Shown: positions 36,224-46,019 of the stretch, piece after piece
Position numbering within the stretch: position 1 is the stretch's first letter
Layout of the letters: each line of letters begins with the position of its first letter
Assembly: GCF_900103135.1 (NCBI RefSeq)
Contig: NZ_FNGO01000004.1
Span: 62,001 to 126,000, forward strand
Direction: 5' to 3'
Source of the DNA: Halarsenatibacter silvermanii
GTDB taxonomy: Bacteria; Bacillota; Halanaerobiia; Halanaerobiales; Halarsenatibacteraceae
Length of the DNA: 64,000 nt
Made by a program: the position numbers and the translations under genes
Notes under the pieces: model-generated
Databases searched by the model: none
Seen by the model: only the letters and a program-made list of their open reading frames with translations
What the model was told of the DNA's origin: nothing

Positions 36224-37567
36224 TTATGGATTTTCTATAAGTGCTCCTTTAAGCTCGCCCTCATCGGAGGAGAGCTTTTTTAATTTTACTTTGGAAAATT
36301 TATTTTTTAAAGTTTTTTCGCTCTCCACTCTTATCCTGAGATAATTATCGCTGTATCCTGAAAAACTTCCACCATCTTTTTCCCGTTCAAAAAGCACCCG
36401 AAGAGTTTTTTTCAAAAATCTTTTTTTATATTTTCTGCTCAGTTTTTTACCCAGCTGCCGCAGAATTTTAGACCTCTCTTTTTTTATCCTGCTGTCTACT
36501 TCATCAGACATGCTGGCAGCTTTAGTACCCGGCCTGGAGGAATAAGAAAAAACATGAATATCGCTGAATTCCAGTTTCTCCACCGTTTTTACTGTCCTCT
36601 CAAAATCTTCTTCCGTCTCCCCCGGAAAGCCAACCATTACATCACTGGTAATAGCTATCTCCGGCACGATATCTCTTATCATATTTATTTTTTGGGTGAA
36701 ATCCTCAACCCTGTAAGGTCGATTCATTCTGGAAAGCACTCTGTTGCTGCCGCTCTGCAGAGGCAGATGCAGGTGCCGGCAGAATTTTTCCGATTCCCCT
36801 ATCAGTTCAACAAGTTCGCGACTTACCTCTAAAGCTTCTAAAGAGCTGAGTCTGATCCGAAAGTCACCCTTCTTTCCCAAAATCTGCTGCAGTAATTCCT
36901 GCAGATGATCTCTATCATCGGAGAAATCATCTCCGTAGGCCCCCAGATGAATACCGGTAAGAATAAATTCTTTTACGTTCTGGGTTTTGAGGCGCTCAAA
37001 TTCTTCGAGTACACTCTCAGGCTCACGGCTGCGCTTTTTGCCCCGGGCTAAAGGTATTATACAGTAGCTGCAGAACTGGTCACAGCCATCCTGAATTTTT
37101 ATATTGGCTCTGGTTCTTCTTTCAACTTCACGGACTTCCAGCTCCGGATACTCATCGATCTTTTCATAATTCTTTCTGGGGGCAAGCCAGCTGCGGTCTG
37201 CGGAAATCTCTTCAATTAGCTCAACCAGCCTGTCTTTATCCGAGCTTCCCACCAGGTAATCTACCTCGTCGATCTCTTCAACTTCCCCCGGAGTCGACTG
37301 ACTGTAACAGCCGGCCACAATTACGATCGAATTTTCCCCACCTCTGCGGCTGGCCCGCCGGGCCATCTTGCGCGATTTGCTGGCAGCAGATGTGGTTACC
37401 GCACAGCTGTTTATGACATAAATCTCTGCCGCCTCTGAAAAATCAACCGGTTTGTAGCCGGCCCGACGAAATTGATCGATAAGAGCCTCAGCTTCATATT
37501 CATTTACCTTGCAGCCCAGATTGTATACTGCTATCCTCGGCTGATTTCTCATATCGGAAACTTTCAC
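36224..37567 (-). CDS. mtaB: tRNA N6-threonylcarbamoyladenosine methylthiotransferase MtaB
   Basis: Radical-SAM enzyme that adds a methylthio group to t6A37 of ANN-decoding tRNAs. The N-terminal UPF0004 cluster cysteines are C19, C55 and C87. The radical SAM CxxxCxxC is C162-C166-C169 in GCDQFCSYC, and a C-terminal TRAM-like domain follows. It starts with YNLGCKVN, the MtaB (YqeV) form rather than MiaB. It overlaps rsmE by four bases, the usual dnaJ-prmA-rsmE-mtaB order. Confidence 0.96.
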   Translation of the reverse strand: MKVSDMRNQPRIAVYNLGCKVNEYEAEALIDQFRRAGYKPVDFSEAAEIYVINSCAVTTSAASKSRKMARRASRRGGENSIVIVAGCYSQSTPGEVEEIDEVDYLVGSSDKDRLVELIEEISADRSWLAPRKNYEKIDEYPELEVREVERRTRANIKIQDGCDQFCSYCIIPLARGKKRSREPESVLEEFERLKTQNVKEFILTGIHLGAYGDDFSDDRDHLQELLQQILGKKGDFRIRLSSLEALEVSRELVELIGESEKFCRHLHLPLQSGSNRVLSRMNRPYRVEDFTQKINMIRDIVPEIAITSDVMVGFPGETEEDFERTVKTVEKLEFSDIHVFSYSSRPGTKAASMSDEVDSRIKKERSKILRQLGKKLSRKYKKRFLKKTLRVLFEREKDGGSFSGYSDNYLRIRVESEKTLKNKFSKVKLKKLSSDEGELKGALIENP

Positions 37568-38337
37568 TGCATCTCCCCCACTTCATGCAGTATAATTCCA
37601 GACAGTACCGGCCCTGCGGTCTCAGTTCTCAAAATTCTAGGGCCGAGAGAGATATCATAACAATTTTTCAGGCTGATTAATTTTTCTATTTCTTTTTCGG
37701 CCAGGCCTCCTTCAGGTCCGATGATCAGAAGAATTTTTCTTCCTTTCCGAACAACTTTCTCTCTACTCAATTCTTTGATAGTATGACGAGCTTCTCGAGC
37801 CCGGGCCAGAAGCACAACTTCGAAATCTCGGCTCAGATCCATCAGCCCGTCAAGATCAATAGGCCGAAAAATATCCGGCCGAATTCCCCGCTCTGACTGG
37901 CGGGCTGCTTCTCTGATAATTTTTCTCCAGCGATCGAGTCTTTTATCGACTCTGTCTGCTTTCAGTTTTACCACAGCGTGCCGGCTGCTAAAGGGATAAA
38001 ATCCTCTGGCCCCAATCTCTGTTGACTTCTGGATAACAGTCTCTACCTTCTTTTTTTTGGCCAGCGCCTGAGCTATAAAAATTTCTGTATCTGGCTCCCC
38101 GGCAGCATCTTCTGTATTAATCACTTTTAAAACTGCTGATTCCCTATCTCTATCTATTTCCTCTATCCTGACTTTGCCCTGATGACCTCTGCCATCCAGC
38201 AGAAGACAGCAGTCCCCCTTCTGCATGCGCATACTTTTAATCATATGATTATACATATCAGGGCCTACTTCGATCTCATCAAGCTTCATCAAATCTTCGC
38301 TTCGAGATGCAGGCAAAAAGAATCGCTTGCTGGGCAT
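37564..38337 (-). CDS. rsmE: 16S rRNA (uracil1498-N3)-methyltransferase
   Basis: SPOUT-fold methyltransferase acting on the assembled 30S subunit. The knot motif LLIIGPEGGLAEKEIEKL and the C-terminal SLGPRILRTETA are present. ATG at 38337 follows GGGGTGG by five bases; the GTG at 38346 overlaps that site. 257 residues. It sits between prmA and mtaB. Confidence 0.96.
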   Translation of the reverse strand: MPSKRFFLPASRSEDLMKLDEIEVGPDMYNHMIKSMRMQKGDCCLLLDGRGHQGKVRIEEIDRDRESAVLKVINTEDAAGEPDTEIFIAQALAKKKKVETVIQKSTEIGARGFYPFSSRHAVVKLKADRVDKRLDRWRKIIREAARQSERGIRPDIFRPIDLDGLMDLSRDFEVVLLARAREARHTIKELSREKVVRKGRKILLIIGPEGGLAEKEIEKLISLKNCYDISLGPRILRTETAGPVLSGIILHEVGEMQ

Positions 38338-38352
38338 TTTTTCCACCCCATT

Positions 38353-39279
38353 TCATGACCGCGAACAGCTCAAAAGCCACCAGCCATCTCTGACCAGCTT
38401 CCAGTCAATTGTGAGATTATGCTCTTCAATATTCCGACCAATTTTCCGCAGATGCTGGAGGAGGATGCCACCCACCAGCAGTCTACCCTCTTCGGTCAAA
38501 AGATTTGTGAGTCGAGGCATGATATCCCTGTGTATCTGCGGAAGACAATTCGCCGCAATAAGATCATATTCTTCCTGTGTATCGATTCTGTTTATATCGT
38601 TCTTATTAAGCTCTATTCGATCTTCCATTCTGTTTAATTTTATATTCCTCTCAGCATTTTTTATGGAGAGCTCATCAACATCAACTGCTTTTACGCGAGG
38701 AATGTTCAGGTGCGCTGCTGCAATCGACAAAACCGCGCTGCCGCAGCCTGCATCCAAAAACGAATTAATCTTAATCGGATTTTTTATCAGCCTTCCAAGT
38801 TCAGTCAAAACCAGAATGGTCGAAGGATGATGTCCGGAACCAAAAGCAACCCCCGGTTCCAGAATTATAGGAAATCTATCGCCTTTTTTCGTTTTTTTGC
38901 TCCCGACCAAATTCTGTTTATCCGCTTCCCAGGCCGGAATTACAATCCAGTTCGATCCTATTTTTTTGCTTTTAAAATTTGATTTCCATTTTTCATTCCA
39001 ATCAGTGCGTTTTGAATGCTGTCGCCTTAAAGAATAACCTCCGGCTTTAATGATATCAGAGCGATTTAATTCCAGCAAGTTGTGCAGTCTGGACCAGACC
39101 TCCTTTGATAAATAATCGGAACTGCTGGAATAACCTGTAAATAAAATGCTGCCTTCCGAAGATTTATCCATCATGAAACCGGCCTGAAAAACGGCATTCA
39201 TTATATTCTGACCGATCTCTCTGCAGTCGGAAGGCAGTTCGATATAGAATTTAATGAGATTTTCGCCTGATTTATTCAT
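38353..39279 (-). CDS. prmA: Ribosomal protein L11 methyltransferase
   Basis: Methylates ribosomal protein L11 using SAM. The SAM-binding motif [16 protein letters not shown] is near residues 169-184 and [12 protein letters not shown] near 260. 308 residues. The ATG overlaps the dnaJ stop as ATGA. The N-terminal domain is more diverged than the catalytic one, as is usual. Confidence 0.93.
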   Translation of the reverse strand: MNKSGENLIKFYIELPSDCREIGQNIMNAVFQAGFMMDKSSEGSILFTGYSSSSDYLSKEVWSRLHNLLELNRSDIIKAGGYSLRRQHSKRTDWNEKWKSNFKSKKIGSNWIVIPAWEADKQNLVGSKKTKKGDRFPIILEPGVAFGSGHHPSTILVLTELGRLIKNPIKINSFLDAGCGSAVLSIAAAHLNIPRVKAVDVDELSIKNAERNIKLNRMEDRIELNKNDINRIDTQEEYDLIAANCLPQIHRDIMPRLTNLLTEEGRLLVGGILLQHLRKIGRNIEEHNLTIDWKLVRDGWWLLSCSRS

Positions 39280-40448
39280 CCTCCAAATGCGTCCTTAACC
39301 CTCCTGAAAAAGCTCTTTCCTTCAGGGTTTATCTCGTCTCCGCTGATTTCAGCAAATTTTTCCAGCAGTTCTCTCTGCTCCTGGTCGAGCGAACGTGGTA
39401 TAACAACTTTTACATGGATATATTGATCTCCTTTGCCGGATTTTTTCAGATGAGGAACTCCCTTATTTCTCAGCCTTAGCACATCGCCGGGCTGAGTCCC
39501 TTCGGGGATCTGAAATTTAACTTTGTCTTCAACTGTGGGAACCTCGATCTCATCTCCAAGAGCAGCCTGAACGAAATTGATAGGTACCTCACAGTGAATG
39601 TCATCTCCCCGGCGCTCAAAAATTTCATGATCTCTGACATTAACAACAATATAGAGATCACCGGGCCGGGCACCTCTCTGGCCGGCCTGTCCTTCTCCGG
39701 ACATTCTCAGCTGATTCCCATCACGAATACCGGCCGGAATATCTACGGTTAGAGTGCTTCTTTCACGCTGTGTGCCTGAACCTCCGCATTGAGGACAGGG
39801 GTTTTCTATGATTTCTCCTTCTCCCTCACATTCATCGCAAACCTGAGTGCTGGCCATCTGACCAAAAGGTGTGCGCTGAGTGGTTCTAATTCTCCCCTGC
39901 CCACCGCATTTAGGACAGGTGCGGCTGCTGCTGCCCGGTTCAGCACCGGTTCCACCGCATTCATCGCAGCTGACCTCTCTGGGAATTTGTATCTCTTTTT
40001 CCGTTCCGGTAACAGCCTCTTCAAAATCTATTTCAATCCGGTATTTAAGATCTTTGCCTCTTTTGCTCTGACGGGACGACCTGCGATCGGATCGGCCCCG
40101 GGAGGTTCTGCGCCTGCCGCCAAAGAACATATCGAAAATATCGTCAATATCTTCAAAGCCAATTCCGCCAAAATCACCACCTGCAAAATCATCAAAATTC
40201 ACTGAATAATCGTCCTGACCGAGACCGGCATGACCGTAACGATCATATTTTTCTCTCTTTTCAGGGTCGCTCAGTATATCATAAGCTTCCGAAATTTCTT
40301 TGAATTTTTCCCCTGCCTCGGGATCATCACTGCGATCGGGATGATACTTTTTGGCAAGTTCGCGATAGGCTTTTTTGATTTCATCCTGATCGGCATCGCG
40401 ATCTACTCCCAAAACTTCATAATAATCTTTATTGCTGCTGTTGGCCAT
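39276..40448 (-). CDS. dnaJ: Co-chaperone DnaJ (Hsp40)
   Basis: Delivers unfolded clients to DnaK and stimulates its ATPase. A J-domain with HPD (about 36-38) and a Gly-rich region with [10 protein letters not shown] come first. Four CxxCxGxG zinc repeats follow ([32 protein letters not shown]), then the C-terminal client domains. 390 residues. It is 79 bases downstream of dnaK. Confidence 0.98.
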   Translation of the reverse strand: MANSSNKDYYEVLGVDRDADQDEIKKAYRELAKKYHPDRSDDPEAGEKFKEISEAYDILSDPEKREKYDRYGHAGLGQDDYSVNFDDFAGGDFGGIGFEDIDDIFDMFFGGRRRTSRGRSDRRSSRQSKRGKDLKYRIEIDFEEAVTGTEKEIQIPREVSCDECGGTGAEPGSSSRTCPKCGGQGRIRTTQRTPFGQMASTQVCDECEGEGEIIENPCPQCGGSGTQRERSTLTVDIPAGIRDGNQLRMSGEGQAGQRGARPGDLYIVVNVRDHEIFERRGDDIHCEVPINFVQAALGDEIEVPTVEDKVKFQIPEGTQPGDVLRLRNKGVPHLKKSGKGDQYIHVKVVIPRSLDQEQRELLEKFAEISGDEINPEGKSFFRRVKDAFGG

Positions 40449-40479
40449 AATTTATCACCATCCTCTATAAAACAACAGA

Positions 40480-40498
40480 AGAGGGCATCACGCCCCCT
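40480..40498 (-). other. Weak hairpin between dnaK and dnaJ
   Basis: Minus-strand AGGGGGC-GTGAT-GCCCTCT stem followed by a U-rich but interrupted tract. It may act as a partial terminator or RNA-stability element, lowering dnaJ relative to dnaK. Modest evidence only. Confidence 0.4.
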
Positions 40499-40527
40499 CC
40501 TGCCTTTTTTGCCTTTTCCCGGTTTAT

Positions 40528-42432
40528 TTATTCTTCTTCATCTACTTCCTCGTAGTCGACATCTATCGTTTCATCATCTTCTTCTGAGCTCTGCTGAGGA
40601 CCGGCCTGAGTGCCTTCCGGTCCAGGACCGGCGGGGCCTGCTCCCTGTGGACCTGCTCCAGCCGGACCTCCGGCAGCTCCACCGGGCTGAGCATCCTGCT
40701 GACTGTAAAGTTCGCTGCTCAGATCAGCCACAGCATCGTTCAGCGCTTCCATCTTTTCCTTAATTAGCTCGATATCATCCTCATTTTCTTCCAGAACTTC
40801 TTCAAGCTCTTCTTTTGCTTCTATCACTGGCTTTTTGACGCTTTCCTCGATTTCCTCGCCAGCTTCTTCAAGAGTCTGCTCGACCGAATGGATCAAGGCA
40901 TCGGCCTCGTTGCGTGTTTCAATTCTTTCAACTTTCTTTTCATCTTCTTCAGCATATTTTTCAGCCTCATTGACCATCTCTTCAATTTCTTCCTCCGAAA
41001 GACCATCAGTGGATTCTATCGTAATATCTTCGGATTTGCCGGTGCCTTTATCCTCTGCTGAAACCTGAACAATGCCATTCTCATCGATATCAAATGTCAC
41101 CTCTATCTGGGGAGTTCCTCTGGGAGCAGGAGGAATACCGGTCAGCTGAAAGCGTCCTAAAGTTTGATTGTGTTCAGCCAGTTTGCGTTCACCCTGCAGA
41201 ACATGCACATCCACGGTGGTCTGGTTATTTTCGGCAGTGGTGAAAATTTTGCTTTCCGAAGTCGGTATGGTGGTGTTTCTATCTATCAGCTTGGTAAATT
41301 TGCCTCCGAGAGTTTCAATTCCCAGAGAAAGAGGGGTTACATCCAGCAAAACCAGATCATCTACCTCGCCGGAAAGAACTCCAGCCTGAATGGCAGCACC
41401 GATAGCGACCACTTCATCAGGATTTATACCCCTATGAGGTTCTCTGCCTATGAAGTCTTCTACCGCTTTTTGCACAGCTGGAATTCTGGTAGAACCGCCT
41501 ACCAGTATAACCTCATCTATTTCGGAAGGAGATATATCAGCATCATCCATGGCCCGTCGAGCCGGGCCCATTGTTTTGTCTATAAGATCTTCGGTCAACT
41601 CATTAAATTTAGCCCGGGTGATATCTTCATCGAGGTGAAGCGGCCCCTCCTCGGTCTGCGTGATAAAGGGTAGATTGATATTTGTTTCTTTCATGCTCGA
41701 AAGTTCTATTTTAGCCTGTTCGGCGGCATCTTTTAGTCTCTGCAGAGTCATCTTATCCTCACGCAGATCTATTCCGTGTTCCTTTTCAAATCTGTCGGCA
41801 ACGTAATTCAGAATTCTCTCATCGAAATCATCGCCGCCGAGTTTATTGTTGCCGCTGGTAGCTATAACTTCAAATACGCCATCTCCTATTTCCAGAATCG
41901 ATACATCAAATGTTCCACCACCGAGATCGTAAACAAAGATCGTTTTATCCTCTTTGTCATCCAGCCCATAAGCAAGCGAAGCCGCTGTGGGTTCATTGAT
42001 TATTCTCTTCACGTCAAAACCGGCTATCTTTCCGGCATCTTTGGTGGCCTGACGCTGACTGTCGGTAAAGTAAGCAGGCACAGTGATAACTGCCTCTTCA
42101 ATTTCCTCGCCCAGATAATCTTCTGCGTCCCTTTTCAGCTTCTGCAGAATCATAGCGGAAATTTCCTGAGGAGTTTGTTCTTTGTCGTTCAAAGTTTCTT
42201 TATGATCTGTGCCCATATGTCGTTTAATAGAAGTCACCGTCTGATCGGCATTGGTAATTGCCTGACGCTTGGCATGCTCACCGATAATTCTTTCTCCTTT
42301 TTCATTATAGGCTACCACTGAGGGAGTGGTTCTCTCGCCCTCTCTGTTGGGAATAACAGTGGGTTCGCCACCCTCCATAATTGCCATGCAGGAATTGGTG
42401 GTGCCCAGATCAATACCGAGTATTTTGCTCAT
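40528..42432 (-). CDS. dnaK: Molecular chaperone DnaK (Hsp70)
   Basis: ATP-dependent chaperone. The phosphate-loop start [17 protein letters not shown], the VPAYF and [18 protein letters not shown] motifs and the substrate domain starting at [14 protein letters not shown] are present. 634 residues. The C-terminus after residue about 575 is unusually rich in Gly, Ala and Pro ([16 protein letters not shown]) before a strongly acidic end ([11 protein letters not shown]). AGGAGG lies ten bases before the ATG. Confidence 0.99.
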   Translation of the reverse strand: MSKILGIDLGTTNSCMAIMEGGEPTVIPNREGERTTPSVVAYNEKGERIIGEHAKRQAITNADQTVTSIKRHMGTDHKETLNDKEQTPQEISAMILQKLKRDAEDYLGEEIEEAVITVPAYFTDSQRQATKDAGKIAGFDVKRIINEPTAASLAYGLDDKEDKTIFVYDLGGGTFDVSILEIGDGVFEVIATSGNNKLGGDDFDERILNYVADRFEKEHGIDLREDKMTLQRLKDAAEQAKIELSSMKETNINLPFITQTEEGPLHLDEDITRAKFNELTEDLIDKTMGPARRAMDDADISPSEIDEVILVGGSTRIPAVQKAVEDFIGREPHRGINPDEVVAIGAAIQAGVLSGEVDDLVLLDVTPLSLGIETLGGKFTKLIDRNTTIPTSESKIFTTAENNQTTVDVHVLQGERKLAEHNQTLGRFQLTGIPPAPRGTPQIEVTFDIDENGIVQVSAEDKGTGKSEDITIESTDGLSEEEIEEMVNEAEKYAEEDEKKVERIETRNEADALIHSVEQTLEEAGEEIEESVKKPVIEAKEELEEVLEENEDDIELIKEKMEALNDAVADLSSELYSQQDAQPGGAAGGPAGAGPQGAGPAGPGPEGTQAGPQQSSEEDDETIDVDYEEVDEEE

Positions 42433-42510
42433 ATATATGCATCCTCCTTATTTTATCTAAAAATTTTTCTTTAAAATCATCTTCATGATTTTATATCAGG
42501 TCAACAAAAC

Positions 42511-43098
42511 TTATTCCGCAACCTTTACCCGGCTGGGTCTTATCACCTGATCACCAAGACTATAACCGGTCTGAACTTCCTCAACAACAGTTCCTGGTTC
42601 TGCTTCGCTTCCCTCTATCTGGTCGACTGCTTCGTGAAATCTGGGATCAAATTCTTCCCCTTCTGCTTCTATCTCCTCAATACCTTCCTGGAATAACATG
42701 TCCTTTAACTGACGATAAATCATTTCTACTCCTCTGGTAAACTCATTTTCCTCTTCACAGCTATCAAGAGCTCGCTGGAAATTGTCCAGAATGGGAAGTA
42801 TATTTTCTATTAGATCACATTTATGCTTTTCTTCAAGCTCTGATTTTTCCTTTTTGACCCTCCTGCGATAGTTGGCAAAATCTGCCTGAGAACGTTTGAA
42901 CTTTTCCTGATAATCTTTACTGGCAGAGGAAACTTCATCGAGTGCCTGGGCGAGTCGTTCAAATTCCTTTTTGATCTCTTCGGGTTTCATGGTAGCTATC
43001 TCCTCATAACCAGGAGGTTCATAAGCTTTTGAATCAGGAATCTCACGTTCTGTACCTTTTACTTCCTGATTTTGTTCGACTTTCTTCTCTTGAAACAC
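42511..43098 (-). CDS. grpE: Nucleotide exchange factor GrpE
   Basis: Releases ADP from DnaK. A long N-terminal coiled coil is followed by the family signature in the C-terminal beta domain (RFHEAVDQIEGSEAEPGTVVEEVQTGYSLGDQVIRPSRVKVA). 195 residues. The start is GTG with AGGTGATAAATT upstream. It lies between hrcA (six bases) and dnaK. Confidence 0.97.
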   Translation of the reverse strand: MFQEKKVEQNQEVKGTEREIPDSKAYEPPGYEEIATMKPEEIKKEFERLAQALDEVSSASKDYQEKFKRSQADFANYRRRVKKEKSELEEKHKCDLIENILPILDNFQRALDSCEEENEFTRGVEMIYRQLKDMLFQEGIEEIEAEGEEFDPRFHEAVDQIEGSEAEPGTVVEEVQTGYSLGDQVIRPSRVKVAE

Positions 43099-43104
43099 AA
43101 TTTA

Positions 43105-44148
43105 TCACCTGCCTGTGCTGGAAATTATTTGGCTCAATAGCTCAGAAGCCAGATCAACTGCCGATATAGCCTGTACATATTTCATCCTCGTCGGCCCCAA
43201 GATTCCCAGTTTGCCTCTGGCCTGATCGGACAGCTGATAGGTGGCATAAACCAGACTGCAATTCTGCATCTCTTCGAGATGAATCTCACGTCCAATTTTA
43301 ACGTCCAGTTCTTCTTCCAGGCCCTGCAGCAGTTCTCTGAGATTTTCTTCTTTATCGAGAACTTTCATAATCTGTTTCAAATCCGAGATATCGTTAAATT
43401 CGGGCTGTTCCAGGATATAATTCGTACCTTCAAGATATACTTTCATCTCTTCCTGACTCAAAACTTTATTCAACTCTTCCTGCAGAACGGAAATTATCTG
43501 TTCCGTATAATTTAACCTTCGTTTTAATTCCTGCTCGAGTGACTGCAAAAATTCCTCATCTATATCATCTATATTTTTATCGATGATCCTTTTAGCGAGG
43601 ACAATTTTCAAATCTTCTATCTGTTCTTCAGTCAACTCCTCCTTCAGAGGAATTACCTTATTGGTCACCAGTCCGGCATCAGTGATTAGTACCAGAAGCA
43701 GACGCCGTTTATTTACAGGAAAAAGCTCCAGACGCGAAATTTTTCCGGCTGAAAAACCCGGTTCACTCAAGAGGGCAGTGTACTGGGTCATCTGCGACAG
43801 CATGCGGGCCATTCCCGACATTATATCCTCAAGACCGGACTTCTTTTGTGATAGCTTTTTTAAATATTTGGTGATAGATTCCGGTTTTTTGAAATCACTC
43901 GCCAGCAAATTATCAACATAAAATCTATATCCCAGATCAGAAGGAACCCTGCCGGCTGAAGTATGAGGCTGCTCCACAAGGCCCATTTCTTCAAGGTCGG
44001 CCATTTCATTGCGCACGGTAGCTGGACTAAAACCCAGATCATACTCGCGAGCCAGTGTTCTGGATCCAACCGGCTCCGCTGTTAAAATATGCTGCTCAAT
44101 TATAGCCAGTAAAACTTCTTTTTGCCGATCCGAAACCTGCTCCTTCAT
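43105..44148 (-). CDS. hrcA: Heat-inducible transcription repressor HrcA
   Basis: Represses its own operon by binding CIRCE; GroE-dependent folding makes it a chaperone sensor. An N-terminal winged helix (DRQKEVLLAIIEQHILTAEPVGSRTLA, then FSPATVRNEMADLEEMGLVEQPHTSAGRVPSD) is followed by the GAF-like and dimerisation parts. 347 residues from ATG at 44148; a GTG immediately before is less likely. First gene of hrcA-grpE-dnaK-dnaJ, with the operator directly upstream. Confidence 0.98.
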   Translation of the reverse strand: MKEQVSDRQKEVLLAIIEQHILTAEPVGSRTLAREYDLGFSPATVRNEMADLEEMGLVEQPHTSAGRVPSDLGYRFYVDNLLASDFKKPESITKYLKKLSQKKSGLEDIMSGMARMLSQMTQYTALLSEPGFSAGKISRLELFPVNKRRLLLVLITDAGLVTNKVIPLKEELTEEQIEDLKIVLAKRIIDKNIDDIDEEFLQSLEQELKRRLNYTEQIISVLQEELNKVLSQEEMKVYLEGTNYILEQPEFNDISDLKQIMKVLDKEENLRELLQGLEEELDVKIGREIHLEEMQNCSLVYATYQLSDQARGKLGILGPTRMKYVQAISAVDLASELLSQIISSTGR

Positions 44149-44163
44149 CACACTCCCCTCCTT

Positions 44164-44190
44164 TTAGCACTCACTCCGGAAGAGTGCTAA
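44164..44190 (-). promoter_or_regulatory. CIRCE operator (HrcA binding site)
   Basis: A perfect TTAGCACTC-N9-GAGTGCTAA inverted repeat at 44164-44172 and 44182-44190. It lies between the promoter and the hrcA start codon, so bound HrcA would block transcription and the repeat would also be in the 5' leader of the mRNA. Confidence 0.98.
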
Positions 44191-44202
44191 CAACCATAAT
44201 TA

Positions 44203-44231
44203 AAAATACCACATGATCTTTTTTTTGTCAA
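44203..44231 (-). promoter_or_regulatory. Sigma-70-type promoter of the hrcA-dnaK operon
   Basis: Minus-strand TTGACA (44226-44231, perfect -35), a 17-base spacer and TATTTT (44203-44208). The start point would fall just before CIRCE. Confidence 0.85.
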
Positions 44232-44270
44232 GTTAATTATCCGGAGATATTTGCGTATATTACGAAGGTT

Positions 44271-44423
44271 TAAAAATAGAATCTTCTTGTTATCAGCTGA
44301 TAGATATCGTATAAGATCGGGGAAAAATTTCATTGTGAACGAAGCTTTATATCTTCCAGTACAACTAAATGAGGTTTTTTACACACCTTTTAATCAACTG
44401 AATACAAGAAGATCCTAAAAATA
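44271..44423. repeat. 8-bp target duplication around MITE-like copy 3
   Basis: TAAAAATA at 44271-44278 and again at 44416-44423, directly abutting the element. The right copy is part of the U-tract of the larA terminator, so the element inserted at the very end of that terminator. Confidence 0.85.
44279..44415. mobile_element. MITE-like non-coding element, copy 3 (137 bp, internally shortened)
   Basis: Same ends as copy 1: the left reads GAATCTTCTTGTTATCAG and the right, inward, GGATCTTCTTGTATTCAG. The left end also keeps TGATAGATATCGTATAAGA, and the right side keeps TTTTTTACACACCTTTTAATCAACTG. The central hairpin region of copies 1 and 2 is missing, leaving a 137-bp derivative that still moved, as shown by the fresh target duplication. 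This suggests only the ends are needed in cis. It sits between the larA terminator and the heat-shock promoter. Confidence 0.82.
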
Positions 44424-44451
44424 AAAAAAGGCAGCAAAAATAATTGCTGCC
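44424..44451 (-). terminator. Rho-independent terminator of the lactate cluster
   Basis: Minus-strand GGCAGCAA-TTATTT-TTGCTGCC, an 8-bp perfect stem followed by TTTTTTTATTTTTA. It lies about 170 bases past the larA stop. Confidence 0.9.
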
Positions 44452-44536
44452 CGCCCGGTAGCAAAATAATTTTTGAGAAAATTTAAATACACTGGAGGCA
44501 AAGCCTGCCAAAAAATCTTTTATTAAAGGAGGACAT

Positions 44537-44584
44537 TAGGAGGAAGTCGGTAGGTTGAGCTCTCAACCTACCGACCTTCTCCTA
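44537..44584. repeat. Long near-perfect hairpin downstream of larA
   Basis: GTCGGTAGGTTGA (44546-44558), loop GCTC, then its exact complement (44563-44575): a 13-bp perfect stem. Imperfect flanks (TAGGAGGAA and CTTCTCCTA) extend it to about 22 bp. Neither strand has a T-run after it, so it is not a standard terminator. It could be a 3' stability element for the lactate mRNA, an RNA-processing site or a protein-binding palindrome. Confidence 0.8.
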
Positions 44585-44619
44585 TTCCGCTCCGCTTCAG
44601 TCTTCTCTCCAAAAAGCTT

Positions 44620-45894
44620 TTATTTTTCTACAATAACAGATACACCATCAGGAATTACGGTTATCCCGGGTTTAACCTCTGCTACCATGTCCTCGGCCAT
44701 ACTCAAAGCTTCATCCATATTTTCGGCTTTATACATATACATATCCTCCACCATTTTTCGAGGAGCCCCGGTGATCATAATAACCTCAAATTTGTCCAAA
44801 ATTCTGGCCAGGATTTGTGATTCCCACTGATCAGGTACTGTTTCAGACATATCTCGGCTTTTTATATCTTCTCGTATTTGCTGAACACTATCAGCTTCTA
44901 AAAATGTATTGTAAAAACCTTCCCCTCCATGACCATCCGAGCATTCAGCGGCAATAATTATTACGCCATTCTCTTTACAGGCAGCTTCCGCTGCAGTCAT
45001 GCCTTTCACAGATTGATAAATATTCTGGTCTAAAGGATAACCTCCATTGGTTGTTATAACGATATCGGCAGGAGCTGCTTTGACTCCGGCCAATCGGGCT
45101 ACAAATTCACAACCTTTTTCATGGGCCTTTTTATAATCTCCGGCAAAAGCGTTAATAATTTCTTTGTCTTGATTGATGGCAACATTCACAATAAATTCCA
45201 GCTCTGCTTTTTCGGCAGCATAAAGCATATCTTTATGCAGGGGATTGCCCTCTAAAATTCCAGTTCTGGCATTTTCATGGGCAATGAATTCACCACAGTG
45301 ATTGCCGAGAACGGTCTCACGGCTGGCCACTCCGGGCAAAACGCTTTTGCGTCCGCCTGAAAATCCTGCAAAGAAATGAGGCTCTATAAAACCTTCGGCC
45401 AAAAGCAGATCAGCTTCAACGGCATGTTTATTTAGTTCAAGATCTCCCCCTGATGGAAGCGAACCCAGATGAACAATTTCATCTTTGTTTTCACTGCGGT
45501 GAACGATTATTTCTTCATTTTCAACGATCTTTTGGCCGAACTTATCTACAAGTTCTTCTTCAGTAGAAGGTCGATGGAATCCTGTTGCGATCAATAACTT
45601 GATGCTGGCTTCAGGATTACCCTCCCTGATTTTTGCAAGCATAGGAGGAATTATAAACCTGCTGGGGACAGGTCGGGTATGGTCACTGCATATTATTACC
45701 ACTTCTTTTTTATCCCGGGCAATTTCTTTCAAATCAGGCGAATTTATAGGATCTGTCAGTGCGCTGTCAACCAGAGCTTTTTGATCAGCTTCGGGCTCAT
45801 ACTCATTTGCTCTGGATTCCAGCACCCCCTCTATTCTATCATTCTCTATTGTAAAAGAAATGTTTTCTTTGCCATAAGGTATATCAAATTTCAA
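44620..45894 (-). CDS. larA: Nickel-pincer-dependent lactate racemase (LarA family)
   Basis: Interconverts D- and L-lactate with the nickel pincer cofactor. Catalytic and cofactor residues known from Lactobacillus LarA can be placed one position earlier: H107 (ATGFHR), H173 (EPH), K183 (GFSGGRKSVLPG) and H199 (NHC). DHTRP is at 71-75. 424 residues. The start is TTG with GAGGGGG seven bases upstream. Cofactor genes larB, larC and larE are not in the window. It sits downstream of lactate permease, as lctF does in A. woodii. Other LarA-type racemases exist, but context favours lactate. Confidence 0.92.
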   Translation of the reverse strand: MKFDIPYGKENISFTIENDRIEGVLESRANEYEPEADQKALVDSALTDPINSPDLKEIARDKKEVVIICSDHTRPVPSRFIIPPMLAKIREGNPEASIKLLIATGFHRPSTEEELVDKFGQKIVENEEIIVHRSENKDEIVHLGSLPSGGDLELNKHAVEADLLLAEGFIEPHFFAGFSGGRKSVLPGVASRETVLGNHCGEFIAHENARTGILEGNPLHKDMLYAAEKAELEFIVNVAINQDKEIINAFAGDYKKAHEKGCEFVARLAGVKAAPADIVITTNGGYPLDQNIYQSVKGMTAAEAACKENGVIIIAAECSDGHGGEGFYNTFLEADSVQQIREDIKSRDMSETVPDQWESQILARILDKFEVIMITGAPRKMVEDMYMYKAENMDEALSMAEDMVAEVKPGITVIPDGVSVIVEK

Positions 45895-46019
45895 GGGAAT
45901 ACCCCCTCGATTATTTTTTTTCAGAAAAGGCCAGGAACTTATAAATCGATTTGTGTTCCCGGCCGATTCTGAAATTTACTTTAGTATATTTTACACTGAG
46001 TTAAGTTATTATATTTCTT

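Noticed and set aside
44537-44584. Hairpin after larA read as a terminator
   Set aside because: No T-run follows on either strand, and a proper terminator occurs at 44424-44451.
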